DNA from: Ramazzottius varieornatus
Taxonomy: Eukaryota > Tardigrada > Eutardigrada > Parachela > Ramazzottiidae
NCBI GenBank assembly: GCA_001949185.1
Contig: BDGG01000002.1
Location: 3,295,679-3,359,678 of the forward strand
Direction of reading: 5' to 3'
Length of the DNA stretch: 64,000 bases
The position numbers and the translations under genes were made by a program. The notes below the pieces were generated by a model. That model saw only the letters and a list, made by a program, of their open reading frames with translations, made no database searches and had not been told where the DNA came from. Of this stretch, positions 11,479-24,128 are shown in pieces. Position 1 is the first letter of the stretch. Each line of letters starts with the position of its first letter.

Positions 11479-11910
11479 GGACCAGTAAAAATTACGGACC
11501 AGGCCCTTTCGCTACGGCGGCACGGACAGTTGATTCTTGCCACGAGTAAATACCAACATCGAAGACTGGACTGCTGTACGTACGTGCTGGATGTTGGGCC
11601 GAAGAGCTAAAGCTTGTCATATTAATTATGGCAGTGAGATCTCCATTTTACCGGAACACGAACGCCTTCAACAGTTCGAGCTAGTCCAACGCTTCTCCGG
11701 GAGAAAATCGACAGTAGCGTTGAAGCGTCAGAGTAAAACAGCTGATCGGCTGATGGCCGCTGTCCATGAAAATTTTCTACGGTTGAATTTTACCACGTTA
11801 CGTCATTTGTCCGATTTCTGTTTCTGACTTCCATACAAATTGTAGATTTGCCGTCTTTTCCGCCTGGCCCGTAATTGTTGATGGCCCATAATATCTCTTC
11901 GTGCGTGTAC
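11479..11910. mobile_element. MITE family A, long form
   Basis: It begins GGACCAGTAAAAATTACGG and contains the family A core CTTTCGCTACGGCGGCACGG. It ends with CCCATAATATCTCTTCGTGC then GTGTAC. It carries roughly 240 bp of extra internal sequence that is also present, reversed, at 31870-32234. It therefore represents a second, longer subfamily. Its left terminus is replaced by the adjacent foldback. Confidence 0.65.
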
Positions 11911-12059
11911 TGTGAATATTCGATGCTATCGCGCAGTGCGTCATGGTACACGTGAAGTACAGCCCAGGTCCGGTTTCACTACCTGCGCAACGTTCTACGG
12001 GGGTACGTACATCGTCACGTGCTTGTACGTACTGCGCGATAGCATCGAATATCCACAGT
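11909..12059. mobile_element. MITE family C, intact 151-bp copy
   Basis: A 29-bp terminal inverted repeat with one mismatch: ACTGTGAATATTCGATGCTA onward at 11909-11937, inverse at 12031-12059. TA flanks both borders. The internal part matches the interrupted copy at 4399-4939. It joins directly onto the family A element at 11479-11910. Confidence 0.75.
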
Positions 12060-13161
12060 AGCTAAACCTAACTAAGAGCTGTTTTGCAACGAATTTGCTG
12101 AAGTATTTCATTTCTATAAATGCAAGTTTTCACTCCATATTCAGTTGACTTGTATCGATCGATTGATCTTTAAGTATGTAAATTACAGCCCGTTCAAGCA
12201 AAGTTGTCACCACTGGGTTTTTCGAAATTGTCGGACCATTCACGATGAGAGTTTCAGACCCAACTTTTAGGCTACAGGTGATAGCCTTGTCAACAAACTA
12301 CTAGAATCAACCGAAATCGAATCCTTTGAAAGTACCGTTGGTTGCCGAGAAACAATTGTTTGGGTGAGGGTCGCCCTCTGACCGAGGATTAACTCTTTTT
12401 CTTGGAATTCAAGCCTACTAAAATCCCGCGTGACTCATTTCACGCAACTCTAGCGCGCTCGATAATAGATTAGGTGCGCTATCGGTCTGTATCAGCGGTT
12501 TCTTTTTGCTGTCTCAAACAAAATTTTTCGAAATAAAAGTCTGTTTTGTGACCGTTGGAAAAACAACGGGAACACGAGGGTCTCTACACGACTGCTCCCG
12601 CCGAGCCTTGAGCTTTTTTAATCGCTATTTCGACTTCGGTAGTTCGGTTTAGTGGGATATCTGGTACTTTCCTGAAAGAAGAAAGTTAGGGCTATCAGGT
12701 AAAATTAGAAACAGCTCTCAGAAATCGCTATTGAAACAGAATCAGTTTGTTGAAAGGTTGGTGACGAGTTTGCTTGAACGGGCTGTATACACGGACTGAA
12801 ATCAACCCTGTGACGAACTCTTGGGCTCCTTGAAAGATGCTGTTTTTCTGCGCCTCGCCTATGGCAGCTGACTGTAGCACCTTCAGATGCTTCGGTAAAG
12901 CACTCATCTGTTCTACGGGACGAAAAAGAGACCTGGCGTTGAATGAACTGATCGGCCCCTCCGCAGTGCAATTGATTTGCGTATTCAGCACAATTGTCAT
13001 CAAAACCAGCGCTCACCAACAAACAGGGAACCTACAGATCTCGAATCTGTCATTCAGAATTGCCGCAGATGTGGCTCTGTCGCGTCTGAGCCTTGGCGGT
13101 AAACAGAAAATGCTCTTTCCATGTTGAAAAAGAAATAGCAAGCTTGTACTCATCTATCGAT
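12060..13161. other. upstream region of the receptor cyclase; no gene recognised
   Basis: A 91-aa open frame lies on the minus strand at 12728-13003 but has no recognisable domain, and I do not call it. Otherwise nothing is seen. The region should contain the promoter and 5' UTR of the guanylyl cyclase that starts at 13162. Confidence 0.35.
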
Positions 13162-16100
13162 ATGACTATTTGGGTCTGTGGGTTACTTTTGGTTGGTTGC
13201 GTCACGGTGGCAAGTGGTCAGTTTTACAACGTCACCTTGCTCCCATTCGGACCTAACTATGGCCTTTTCAAAACCTATCGCCCTTTCCGTGCAGCCTTTG
13301 AATTAATTGCCCGGCACATAAAGGAACGCTATCCTCGCGTTGCGGATTACATATCAATCGTGTCGCTGTACTATGAAAACACCGTCGAGGACAACTGTCT
13401 TATTGAATCTGGCTCCACAACAGCAACCCTTCCACTTTTCCAGCACTACTTCAAAAACATAAGTGTGGAAGAGGTCTCATTTCCCGTACTGATTCCTACC
13501 TTCTGTAAGTGACAGATTTTAAAGGCTGGTTTATCTTCTGGCATGGTCCTGCGGAAGACTTAAACAGAGTACCGTATCCGATCCTCGGGTTCTTTTTACC
13601 GCAGCATGCACAGAGGGCGTTGTGGATGAGATAGCTTCCTTCTTCAGAGGTACACTGCTGGCCAATATTGTAACTTCCTGATCTCGTACATTATGAAGTC
13701 AAGTAACAGGACAGGGTAGGGAATTTTTTTCAGAGACTAATTTACCTGTTGTGTCCGGTGAACAATCGAATGCGCTGAGTGACCGTGAGGACTTCTCAAA
13801 CGTGCTAAACCTCAATCCATCTCCCATTGGCATGTATCTCAATGCGCTGCTAGCACTGAGTCGGCGCTACAAATGGAGTAAGATAGCGTACGTGTGCTGG
13901 TGTCCTACGAGGACTCCCGCTTGCCAGGAGTCGGGAAATGAGGACGGTCCTCTGCAGTCGCTTCTGTGTGACTACCTAACAACGGTCACGCCAGCACTCA
14001 GCGCGTCCCGGGGATATTCTTTCGCCTTGAAATACCTGACCACTGATGGGTCGTCCCCAGATTATTCGATCCTGGACAACCCCGACTTGCTATCGTGCCG
14101 AGGTACGCCTTAATCGCAGCCACGTCCTAATGTATCTGATTCAGTAACGTGAGGTTTACTCCGTAGTGATCATTGTTCTGTCTGAGCATCGTCTACGGGA
14201 CTTCATGGTGAGGAACGCTCAATGCAATTTTGCGTCAGGAGGTGTCATCGCAAGGCGCTGAGCGTGATAACAAGCGAATTCACTTTCAGATAAAAGCTTT
14301 CGAAAGAGGGATGACGAACGGGGAATACGTGAGTATATCTGTTCTGTTTCAAGAGGCACACCGATATACCTGGATCTCTCGTAGGTATTTCTTGCTGTTG
14401 GGGTGGCGTTACCTCCAGAGGAATTTACCGCCGTTTATTCCCCAGAAAAAGGGGACGGATTTAATTTGGTGGGCACATGTATACTCATACAGTACTATTA
14501 GTAGAATCACCAGTCCAATTCAATACTGATACTGGGACGATTTTATTTTACCACAGAAGGCAAGGATGGCTTTCAGATCACTCATCATCATTTTCGAAGC
14601 GGGTGTAGATTGGGAATCTACTGACGTCAAGAACTTCATACAGCAATGTGATCAATTGAGCCATGAACTGTTCAATACAACCATGACCCCAAAGGAAATG
14701 GTAGGTGAGACCGGTACTGCAGAGTGCATACATTGGGAGGTTGTCCACGGCGGTTAGAGCAAAGCAATTCTCGTTTCCCAGTATGTGACACCGTCCTTTC
14801 TGACAACGGAGTACTTGCTTTTGATCGCGGATGTAAGTTCGTCTGTACGAAGCAGTTTCTTAGATCGTTGCATATATAGTCACACGCACAGTGTATGTTC
14901 GTAAACCGCATCTCATCTAATATTGTGCTCTAATTACCGCGTCTTCAGGCGTTAAACCAAACCTCTGACTGGACTCCTCTGATGAGCTTCCCACTTTCAA
15001 TATTAGATTTTGCCCTCAACAAAACATACAACTTGATATCGGGGAAGTATCACATCGACAGCAAGGGCTTTCTTTCTAAACCGGTTCCCATCAGAAGATA
15101 CAACGAGGTTTCGCGAAATTTTGAGGTACAGTACAAGTAACCAGAACACATTTCCTAAACCTTTTCACAATTTACAGACGGCGTAATTCACCGTTTCTAC
15201 AGACGTTCCTCTGGTACTACCAAAGAGATGTCGATGACGGCGGTCAACTCCAACCGGCTTTCGAGGATTCAGAACGATGGTTTGGATACAAGTCCCCTCC
15301 ACCGGATCGTCATGAGTGCCAGCAGGATGTTCGTGGAATCTCATGCTTCTGGCTGAACCATCCAGGTTCGAGCAAGCCATTGGGTAGAACCAGTGGACAG
15401 ACGTCTATGAGTCCATGATTTCTTTATGTAGGAGCAAGAGATGCTATAATTTCATGCGGGATTATTTTTCTCGTTATTAATGCTGTGTACGTGTTTTATC
15501 GAAGGTATGTAAAAAAGCTGGAAACTTCTGCGCGCTACAGAACGTTTTGATGCTTCCGGCCTTGCTTTAACTTTGCTTCTCTGTGCAGACATCTGTCCCA
15601 TCGGAGAGAGTTCAACCACCTTTTCCTCGACAAATGGACAGAAGTGAATTTGCAGAAGCTAAATACCTACAACAATGCAGCGTCCACTGTCCAGATGCAT
15701 CGAAGTGAAGCAGCACTCGGAATCTGGACTTCGTTCAACGAAACTAATGCTTTTGCCAAGAATATAAAAAGTGAAATCACCATGCGAGAAGCCAGATTCA
15801 ACAATCAGTTTGCTAACCACTTACTCACAGTGAGATTCCCTGCTTTTCATTTTCTAATTTTTATTTATTGCTGCAGGAAAGGTTCGTGAATTTATGCCCT
15901 AGGTTCATGCAATCAAGCACCGCAACGTGGCTGAATTCTACGGAGTGACTTTTCAGTTGCAAGAATGTTACGCCCTCGGCGCCTACAGTCAACGGGGAAG
16001 TTTAGCCACCCTGGTTCAATCCGTCGATCTGCTTTCAGACATGACTTTCAGGTTACATTTCATCCGTGACATCGTCGATGGACTTCAAGTGGTCCATCAG

Positions 16101-17610
16101 TCCGCCCTGAAATACCATGGGAATTTCGAACTGGCACTTGTGCTAGTGGATAATCATTTCACGTGCCAAGTGGCGCAAGCCGGCTACCAACACATGGCCG
16201 ACGCTTTGAACAAAGTGTCATACGAAGGCAACAGCCACGAAGTGTCCCAACAAGCCAAGGATATCCGCCAGCTCGGGATAGCCCTCGAGGAGCTGACATC
16301 GCACTCACCTGTGAATAAGTCCGAATTGTCTGACACGCACGTTCACGTTAACAATGATGTGTCAACTAACCTCCATATACTGGTGGAGCAATGTCAGCTA
16401 GAATCTGAATGGCAAAGACCCAGAATGCCGGTCATACGTCAAACGATCAGACCGATGATTGCGAAGAACTCGAGCATTGTGGAATTGCTGATCACTACGC
16501 TCGGTAAACACGCGGAGAGCTTGCAGCGCGTCGTCGGTGAGCGGACGGCTGCGTTGGTGGAGGAGACTCGAAAAGTGGATGAGCTCTTGGAACAAATGTT
16601 GCCTCGGTGAGCAAATTACCACAAAAGGAACGACTCTAAAATTCGCTAAGTAACCCTTTTCTTTTAGGCTGGTCATTCGCCAACTACGCAATCGTGAAAC
16701 GGTGGAAGCAGAATTTTTCGACAGTGCCACAATACTGTTTAGCGACATTCCCGCTTTTGCGGATGTGGTACAAAGAAGCACTCCGCTCATGGTTGTTGAC
16801 TTTCTAAATGCGGTATACTCGAAACTCGATGGGACGTTAGCTCACAGAGATGTATACAAAGTGGAAACTATCAACGATTCCTATGTGGTAAACCTGAAGC
16901 GCGGGGCATTTTCCGTCATTCTTGCATGCGTAGTGTTTTCATGCGCCACTGTTCAACGTGACGTCTGGGTTGCAGGTAGTGAGTGGCATTCCCATTCCCA
17001 ACGGACTACGGCATGCCCACGAAATTTGCTCCTTGTCGCTGGAGCTACAGCACGTTACGACAGATATAACTATAACCCAACAAGACGACTTAAAAGTCCA
17101 CCTCCGAATAGGGATTAACAGTGGCAAGTGGCGCCTCCCGGCGATCACAATGTAGGAGCCTGCGTATACTGCAGTATAAAGACGATGTGTTCTGCAGGTC
17201 CCATTGCCGCCGGTCTGGTGGGGACCCGCATGCCGCGATACTGTCTGTAAGTAAATTTTCACATAGAAACCTTCGGGTTAATGCTGTCAGTATCAATGCC
17301 GTACTCCCCTGCATTTGAAGGTTCGGGGATGCCATCAACACCGCTAGCCGGATGGAGTCGCATGGAACCGCCAACAAGATCCATGTCAGCACGGCGACCC
17401 ATGATCTGATCACCGCCCAGCGTTACGGTGGTTTCAGGTTCGAAGACCGAGGATATGTTGAGATCAAGGTGACGATACGTCTACTGTAAATTAAGTTTGC
17501 CCGACTTTCAACTGCTAATCGTACGTTCTGTTGTCGATGAACAGGGCAAAGGCAAACTTCGGACCTACTGGCTCCTGAGCGGGGAAAGCCCGACGTCATA
17601 CAGTAGATAA
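13162..17610 (+). CDS. receptor (membrane) guanylyl cyclase, 18 exons
   Basis: Exons: 13162..13504, 13605..13649, 13734..14102, 14167..14207, 14290..14328, 14385..14468, 14557..14700, 14782..14832, 14949..15125, 15203..15365, 15432..15504, 15589..15829, 15903..16606, 16668..16887, 16976..17123, 17198..17246, 17321..17468, 17545..17610. They join in frame to 1034 aa, normal for the family. Order: signal peptide (MTIWVCGLLLVGCVTVASG), ligand-binding ANF-receptor domain to about residue 485, one membrane helix (about 489-508, IISCGIIFLVINAVYVFY), degenerate kinase-homology domain (HRNVAEFYGV; HGN retained, DFG lost), coiled dimerisation helix ending ELLEQMLPR, then the cyclase domain from about 825. 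It would convert GTP to cGMP at the membrane. Both metal Asp sites (FSDI, ETINDSY), the guanine-selecting Glu (KVETI) and Cys (RYCLFGD), and NTASRMES are present. VGF is replaced by PAF and IGD by IND. The intron after 17123 starts with GC. Convergent with the transporter at 17916. Confidence 0.93.
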
Positions 17611-17915
17611 CTTCCCTTAAATATGCATCATCTACCTCAGCGATTCCAGATAACTTTCGCACGCATATATATCGGTGGCACTGCGACTGAGTCCAACACA
17701 GTGTTTGGTCTACGGTCTTACAGTATGTAACGGACAGTCTCTAACTACTCTGAAACACAAAGAAAGTCCGTAAAATATCACAGTTTTCATTTCGAAAAAA
17801 GTATAGCTAATCTCATGCTTGCCGATGGATCAGGTACAAACTAAAGGGTCTTCTAGCTCGCATCTCATGGGGCAGACCCATGCAACACCGAAAATACAAT
17901 CTTAGTGAGTCCCTC
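17611..17915. other. convergent intergenic region
   Basis: About 300 bp between the stop codons of two convergent genes. It should hold both 3' UTRs. Nothing else is seen. Confidence 0.4.
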
Positions 17916-19900
17916 TCACTTTCTCCGCCCAATGGTCCTAAGAACGTACAGCGTAGCCATTATCAGACCACCGACACAAATGGTGCCACCGCTGACAAAG
18001 AACAAAACAGTGTAGTTGTGTTCGGTAAATTCCAGAAAGTATCCCGAGCCGGGTATCCCGATCAGCGCCGCCAATCCTAACGAAAAGACGAAGAATCCAC
18101 TGGATACGCCCACTTGCAGGGGTCCAACGATTTCAGCCATGACCACCGGCAAACCCACAAACGTAAACCCTGCAATAAGAAGCGTTCATGCATTCGTTTC
18201 GCATCCAGTACCATTTTAGTTATTGAGCAGTGAAGTCTACTGGTTTGGAAGACATACCGCCCCATAGTCCGTACGACGTCGAGAATGCTGTCATCAGGTC
18301 GTAGCTCCGGCAGAACACCGAGCACACTACGGTTGCACCGGCTAGAAGGATGGATATAGATACCGCAAAGACTTTATTCACAGAGTCTCTGTCCAACAAC
18401 ACCATTGCAATCAACCTTCCCAGGACATTTCCCACGCTGATCAATTTGAACAGGTGCGCCGCTTGTGTCTTGGTCAAGTACAGGTCAAAATTCACATACG
18501 ATGTCACGAAGATCTGTACTGGGAAATATCCCAGCGCGAACAGGAAGCACGACGCCAGGAACATGTTGAAATACAGCATACGGAAGATGCGCAAGTTGAA
18601 GCGGGGTCTCGAAGCTGTCTGTGACGTGACTGAGTACTTCCGTTCGCGCTCTAATGGCGGAAAGTAATCTGGAGCTGGATGAAGCAATAAACCGAAAACG
18701 CAGCCATTAAGGATCATTCCACCAAGCACGAGGAACGCTCCGTGCAGACCGTACTCGTACAATAGAACCTCCATAACGACCGAGTAGAGGAACATGCCCA
18801 GGCCGCCGGCGCACACCGATGCCCCCACAGCCAGAGCGCGCCGTCTGTCGAACCAGGATGTAACGGAGACAAGAGCAGGCAGCATCATGCAACCCAGACC
18901 GAAGCCTGAAATAGACGGACCAAACGTCAGTTCGGAGTAAAAACATTAAGCGATAGGGCGGATCTTTCGCCAAGAGGTAATTTATATTAGAGTAAACCTG
19001 GATGTCCAATGCTGACTTACGAACCAGTGAGTATTCCGAGCGAGAACATGAGGAAGAACACGCTGGTTGCGAAAAAGCTAATCACGGCGCCGACTGTGGC
19101 TAGAGTTGCTCCGAAGAAACATACAGCTCGAGCGCCAAAACGGTACAGCAGGTAGCTTGATATCGGACCTGCAACACTGAAAATGTGAAAAACGCTCAAC
19201 CACAAGTATCGATTTACACGATATGGCGTAAGAAATTAGAAATAGGTGGTTGACTTGAAATGCAGCCCTTCCATCGCTTTGCCGGCTGGACGTTCAACTA
19301 CCGGCTGAACACATTATTCCCCCAAGTGAATACGCGCAGAATTCTGAGAGCTCAAGCGAAAAGTTTTGCGAAAGGCGATAAAAACCTGTTCCGTGATCGA
19401 GAGACGCAAGATCGGGGTTTATTCGTTGGGTCATGTAATGAAGCAATCACGGTAAGTCAAACTTATTATACGGCGTATTTGCCGGTTTTCGCTCTCCAGT
19501 ATCAGGAATCTGGAGAATGTTGGTGAACCCGTTTACCTGTGAGCAAAGTATTCGCCATCATGATAGACGCGATCCATGACGTCTTGCCGGCAGACTCTTT
19601 GAACGTCTCCAGAAAGTATGGGAAGAACATACCCATGGAGAAGGAGACGCCATCGCAGATGTTATAGAGACAACAGGAAGCCACCAGGATAATCCATGCA
19701 TATCCCTGATCACGGCTGGGCCGGTTGCTCAACCCCGGAAATGTTCTCGACCGACGATAATCCGGCCCATGCTGCGTCTTCGCATCCTCATTGTGTTGCA
19801 AATTCACTGGTTGCTTCTCCTCAGGAGAAGCTCCATTGCCACCTTTCACGGGATCAGTTTTGGGTCCCAGCTCCAGTGCGACAGATTCCGGTGCAGACAT
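17916..19900 (-). CDS. monocarboxylate transporter-like MFS protein (SLC16 family), 4 exons
   Basis: Exons complement(17916..18169, 18258..18905, 19025..19168, 19537..19900) join with phase 1 at every junction to 469 aa, the usual size of MCTs. After a hydrophilic N-terminus of about 60 aa comes DQGYAWIILVASCC, matching the conserved TM1 signature of SLC16 proteins ([DE]GG[WY]GW), then DGVSFSMGMFFPYF. About twelve hydrophobic segments follow with a central loop near residues 265-285. WFDRRRALAVGAS in exon 3 is the typical TM4-TM5 loop. Family members carry lactate, pyruvate, ketone bodies, thyroid hormones or aromatic amino acids across the plasma membrane; the substrate here cannot be told. 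The ATG at 19900 is the first in frame; a TTG lies four codons upstream. The exon 2 donor is G^GTTCGTAAGT: a better-looking GTAAGT four bases on would break the frame. Confidence 0.9.
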
Positions 19901-22900
19901 TGTACAGTACAACTATCGCCTCCAAGCGATAAAGAGGTTCGAGGCATGGAATAGTCAAAATATGATTATTGCCATAAATAAAGACAATGCTGCTGTCAAT
20001 ACACAAATCGCAGATGGAAGTGGATCACAGTACTTTTCCGCCGACTTTGATCTTGCAGCTGTCGATTCATTACAGCTTAACCACGCTCGTTAAGAGCGAC
20101 GTCCCTTTCTTAGAAGATATCGGACCGGCAGGCTGCGCTTCCGGTGTACGTTGGTTTTTTCCATACTCGGGCCAGACTGAAGACGCAGTTGGGTTTCACC
20201 GACGGAGCTTGACATTGGGAAGGAAAACCTTCGAATCGCTGCATCGATACGCTAACGCATGATGGCTCTGCTGATGTTCACTGCCCACAGCTCTGGTGAT
20301 AGTGAGATGAAGTACGAGCGAAGGTACACAAGCACGGGCTCCTAACGTGCTCGCTTCGTGCGCTGGGTATGCTGGTACTTGAACAAGAGCACCAGGCTCG
20401 GAAAAAAGTAGTCCACCACAGTGTAGGCTAAATGAAGCCCCGACGAGCACGCGGATGAGCTACGAACAATTATATAACTTGTGTACGTATGTCATGAGGA
20501 CGAGCTCGAGGGTCGTTAAACTGCTTAGTGCATTCCGCCCTGCGATGCGCAGCTGTGTGGTGGAATATGCTGGCTACGTTGTGGTATGCTCCGAAAGTGT
20601 TACAGTTGTTTACTAAAAATTCCCTTGAAAATGTCGCGCAGCCACGTGACAGACTAGTAAAGTTATTCCAGGGGAGTATTAAACGTTGATTTATGGGCCT
20701 TTCACGTGACTGCGAGAAAATTTAGTTTGCCAAATTCCGGGCCAGTTTGAACTTTCTCCTGGCTCCGTTCTTGTTCCTCTTGTTTCATAAAACCTTCGCA
20801 GCTCATGACGAGTCGTATTCGAGATTAGGATTTTTATCTCATTTAGAATCGAGGGTTCTTGCCGAGCTTGCCCGCAGCCCGTCTGATGGGCTACGCAGGA
20901 TGCTTGAGCGTGGTTTGCGGGAGCCTGTCAGCAGAGGGCACCACAAGCGTTCCCGAGGGCGGTGTTACTGTGTCGGCAGATGGCGAAGAGCGCTGGAAGT
21001 CTCTACTGAATGCTGTTACAAAAACAGTCATCAAAAGCTGCGAAGAATAGATTCTGCTGTTGATATCTCTCTTTTAACATAGACAGGGAAGAGTAGGACC
21101 ACATAGTGTCTCAGCTTCACATAGAGTTGGACCTACATGGTAGTTGGGCGAGCGAGCGCTTGAAAACTGCCGATGGTCCCTGTGTGGCTGCGATGTAGAG
21201 TCTTTGTTTCTGCTTTTCTGAATGCTCAGACAGAGAAAAGTTCAGGCAGGTATCTGCTTGCGATATTCTTGAACATCGATCTCGTGATAAAAACCTTGCT
21301 GAAATCTTAACAAAAAAAGAATAGAGGCAGGCTGAGCGGTGCTCTACAGGACTATGAGTCGGATAAATAAAACAGACAGTTGGAATTTTCTCAATATCGG
21401 TAAGAGGTGCCGAGCACCTCTTACCGATATTGGATTAGATTTCGTGGGTAAGATTTGTGCGTGGAAAACTTTAGAGCAGGAACCAAGAACTCGACTGAGC
21501 TGGCTGAGCTCATCTTCTGCGGAATTTGGGAGATAGACGGCACATCTCCGAGGATTTTCTGGAGATCCTCGGGAAGTAGTTGTTCGCCTTTCTTCCCACT
21601 ACTTTGTAGGGAGCCAAGAGTGCAGCTATCACGTAAAAGCATTAGTATCGTGATCGGCGAATGACATGGTCTAAATGGTCTCTTGTTGGCGGATCTTGTG
21701 ATGCAGATACGAACAACCTCCTTCACCCTTCCGATGGTGGAGGACAAGGTTGCGTCTTTGGTTGAAGTGTTCGCCAACTACACAGTAGGCGATACTCATC
21801 GTCTAAGGGATGAATCGGTTTTTCTCGGACAAAGCTCAGAGGGTGCAAAGTATGGCTTCCGGACATTATGCGGCAGCGCTGTGGGATATCTGCGTGATGA
21901 AATGGGAAGCTTGATTGTTCTACTCGTCCCTGGCCGTCAATGGCAGAGTTTTTGGAGGCTTCTCCAAGGAAACGTGCGGCAGTGGAACGCATGTCGCCGC
22001 CCAAAGCGACGACGATGGGGGGAAAGAATGATTTCCAATTCAATGAAACCGTGCGTACTCAAATCAGTCCACGCTGTAACTTGGACCTTGTCCACGTCAC
22101 AGCTAGCAGGAAGTACCGTACGAGTACAGCTTGATCTTCTGTCGTTAACGGGACCATGCTGACAATCAAATTCCATATTTTTGTATGAGTAGGACCATGT
22201 TTGGAAGCAGGCGTCGCTCCGGGGACCGAAGCGTTTGAGTGGACAAGGATGGCTGAGGGTAGGACGCCAAGACCAAGTGATAGTAAATCAAGAAAAAGTT
22301 GATTTCCCAGATTAGCCACCAGACTTCTTGTGTGGGATTCTGCCGCCCTGGCCCCCTACCCACAGCAATTTCGCCCACTCACACACTTCGGTCCCCGAAA
22401 CGACGCCTGTTTGGAAAAACCCATTGTCCTCCGGGAATCAAAGGTCAATCTGCTTTCGAGGGAGGTAGTGGTTAATCAGAAGGAGCGGCATGGGCTTGCA
22501 TCCCTCTTCAATACTGCTTACTGTAAACCTAATGGTGATTAAATTTACGCAGACAACGGCTTATTTCTGCTGGACGTGTAAGACTGTCAAGTTACTCGAA
22601 ACCATTTTGTTCGATCAACGAATGTGGGCTAAAAACCGATCGAAAATTTTTCATTCGCTGTCAAAGAATCAAATCTGTTAGTTTTAATGATCAGTTACCA
22701 TCAAAAACAGAAATATGAAGAGAAATTCTTCTTATTGTGTGCTGGGATGCTGTCTCAATAAGATAGCACGAGCGGATTTTTTGCAAGCTTCGTACAGTGG
22801 CGCACAAACCTGATCTTGGCCAAAACATTCCGAAAGCGATCCTTAATTTTCGGGTACTTCAAAGTTTTTCGAGTTTGGTTTTCCCTCAATCGTGCGATAG

Positions 22901-23241
22901 GATGAAATTTTTGGACAAGCATTCCAAGAACTAAAGCTGTTAATACCTGTGGACGCGATTTGAGAGCCGAGAAGCTACAGCGGAATGGTCTGTAGCACTC
23001 TTAAATCCGTCGAAATAATTAGAGTCAACCTGCGAACGTATACTCATGTAGGCCATTTCACCATCATGTAATCTTAATTATTATTCTTTCGATCGGCGTA
23101 CTGAGCGTGCAGTACCCAAATCACGTGCATCCAAAGCACGACTGTAAACGGAAAACCTGACAAGTATACGGTGCGGGTTATTGACACCATCTGATGCATT
23201 AGGCGGAAAGATGGCTACAAGGTAGCAGTCAGCTACTAGCT
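19901..23241. other. gene-poor region; no gene recognised
   Basis: Several open frames of 60-160 codons occur (for example 21683-22162 on plus and 21723-22043 on minus), but none shows a domain or a convincing splice structure. Features seen are a perfect palindrome at 21392-21432 and, immediately after it, a stretch at 21436-21500 similar to 6385-6445. This region includes the promoter side of the transporter. Confidence 0.35.
21392..21432. repeat. perfect 19-bp inverted repeat, 3-nt loop
   Basis: CAATATCGGTAAGAGGTGC, then CGA, then the exact inverse complement. It starts a copy of the dispersed repeat that is also found at about 6385. It may be a foldback terminus or an intrinsic hairpin; no gene lies next to it. 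Confidence 0.7.
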
Positions 23242-23470
23242 AGCTCCGTTTCACGAGCAGCGTAATTTTGAATTTCGTCTCTCTAACTTCAGAGAAGATT
23301 CCAATCGAGCTGAAACCTTTTGTGCGACCATATTTGTCCATCAAAGCTATCAGATGGCCGTTGCAGAAAGTTGGGATCAGCTCTTAATCATCCCGCTACC
23401 AGGGAAGATCAGCTGATAAGATCTCCGCTTCCCGTCAGTATGGCCCGGTACGAGCTCGTACGCGTAAACT

Positions 23471-23710
23471 AAGCCCGGGCACAGGTGTGCCGCTGGTCTG
23501 TCAATCAACATGTATTCTGAATCAAAACGGGATGTTTTGCGGTCGGACAATCAATGGATGTCAGTGCGGCAGCAACGACGTTTCAACCATTTCGCCAGGA
23601 GATTTTGGCCACTGTTGCAGTCACTGATTGTCGGACCGCGAAACATATTCTGTTTCGATTTTGGATATGCGGTGATTGACTGGACCAGCCGCAAACTTGT
23701 TCCCGGGCTT
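23471..23710. mobile_element. 240-bp hairpin MITE nested in the foldback arm
   Basis: The ends AAGCCCGGG and CCCGGGCTT start inverted repeats of about 80 bp, with divergence. The shared core GCGGTCGGACAATCA lies near the centre. The uninterrupted right arm of the host foldback reads straight through the insertion point, which shows that this element arrived later. Confidence 0.7.
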
Positions 23711-24078
23711 ACCAGGGATTTACGCCAGTCGGTCCACTCCAACTCTAAAAGCAATAAGATGGAAAAATAGAAAAGGGCTCACTCCATAAAACAGAGCAGA
23801 CGGTATCGGCGGAACTAATTCCTGAACGCCACTGCGAAATCCGGGAACAGAGGAACTATTGTCGTACACTGGCGTACAAGTCTGGTGCGATACTTCATTG
23901 ACAATGAGGTGAACAGCTGATCGGATTTGACGTCGTTGTTGCTCCAAATTGCGCACCATGAAGTATTACAGCTTCGAGACAGCAAGCTGTCTGGCGAACC
24001 ACACACACTCTTCGCCGATCAGCTTATCACCTCCTTGTCAATCAGGAATCAAATGAATGTGCATTACGTCAAAGCGGT

Positions 24079-24128
24079 NNNNNNNNNNNNNNNNNNNNNN
24101 NNNNNNNNNNNNNNNNNNNNNNNNNNNN
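24079..24128. other. assembly gap (50 N) flanked by a 49-bp exact duplicate
   Basis: The 49 bases before the gap (24030-24078, starting CCTCCTTGTCAATCAGG) are identical to those after it (24129-24177). This is what overlapping contig ends look like when a scaffolder inserts a fixed 50-N gap without merging them. The true sequence probably has one copy and no gap. Confidence 0.85.

Noticed and set aside
12728-13003. 91-codon minus-strand frame upstream of the cyclase, considered as an N-terminal exon of the inverted cyclase relic
   Set aside because: No similarity to the ligand-binding domain; no convincing splice link to 11254.
15530-15590. Possible tRNA or other RNA genes
   Set aside because: I looked for B-box-like GGTTCGAATCC patterns through the window. 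The matches seen lie within coding exons (for example near 17431) or lack a partner A box, so no tRNA is called.
20747-21082. Frame beginning with a hydrophobic, signal-peptide-like stretch
   Set aside because: It opens with TTG rather than ATG, turns into Arg-rich low-information sequence, and has no supporting exon or homology.
21683-22162. Overlapping long open frames on both strands (plus 21683-22162, minus 21723-22043)
   Set aside because: No domain, motif, signal peptide or splice structure; mutual overlap suggests chance openness.
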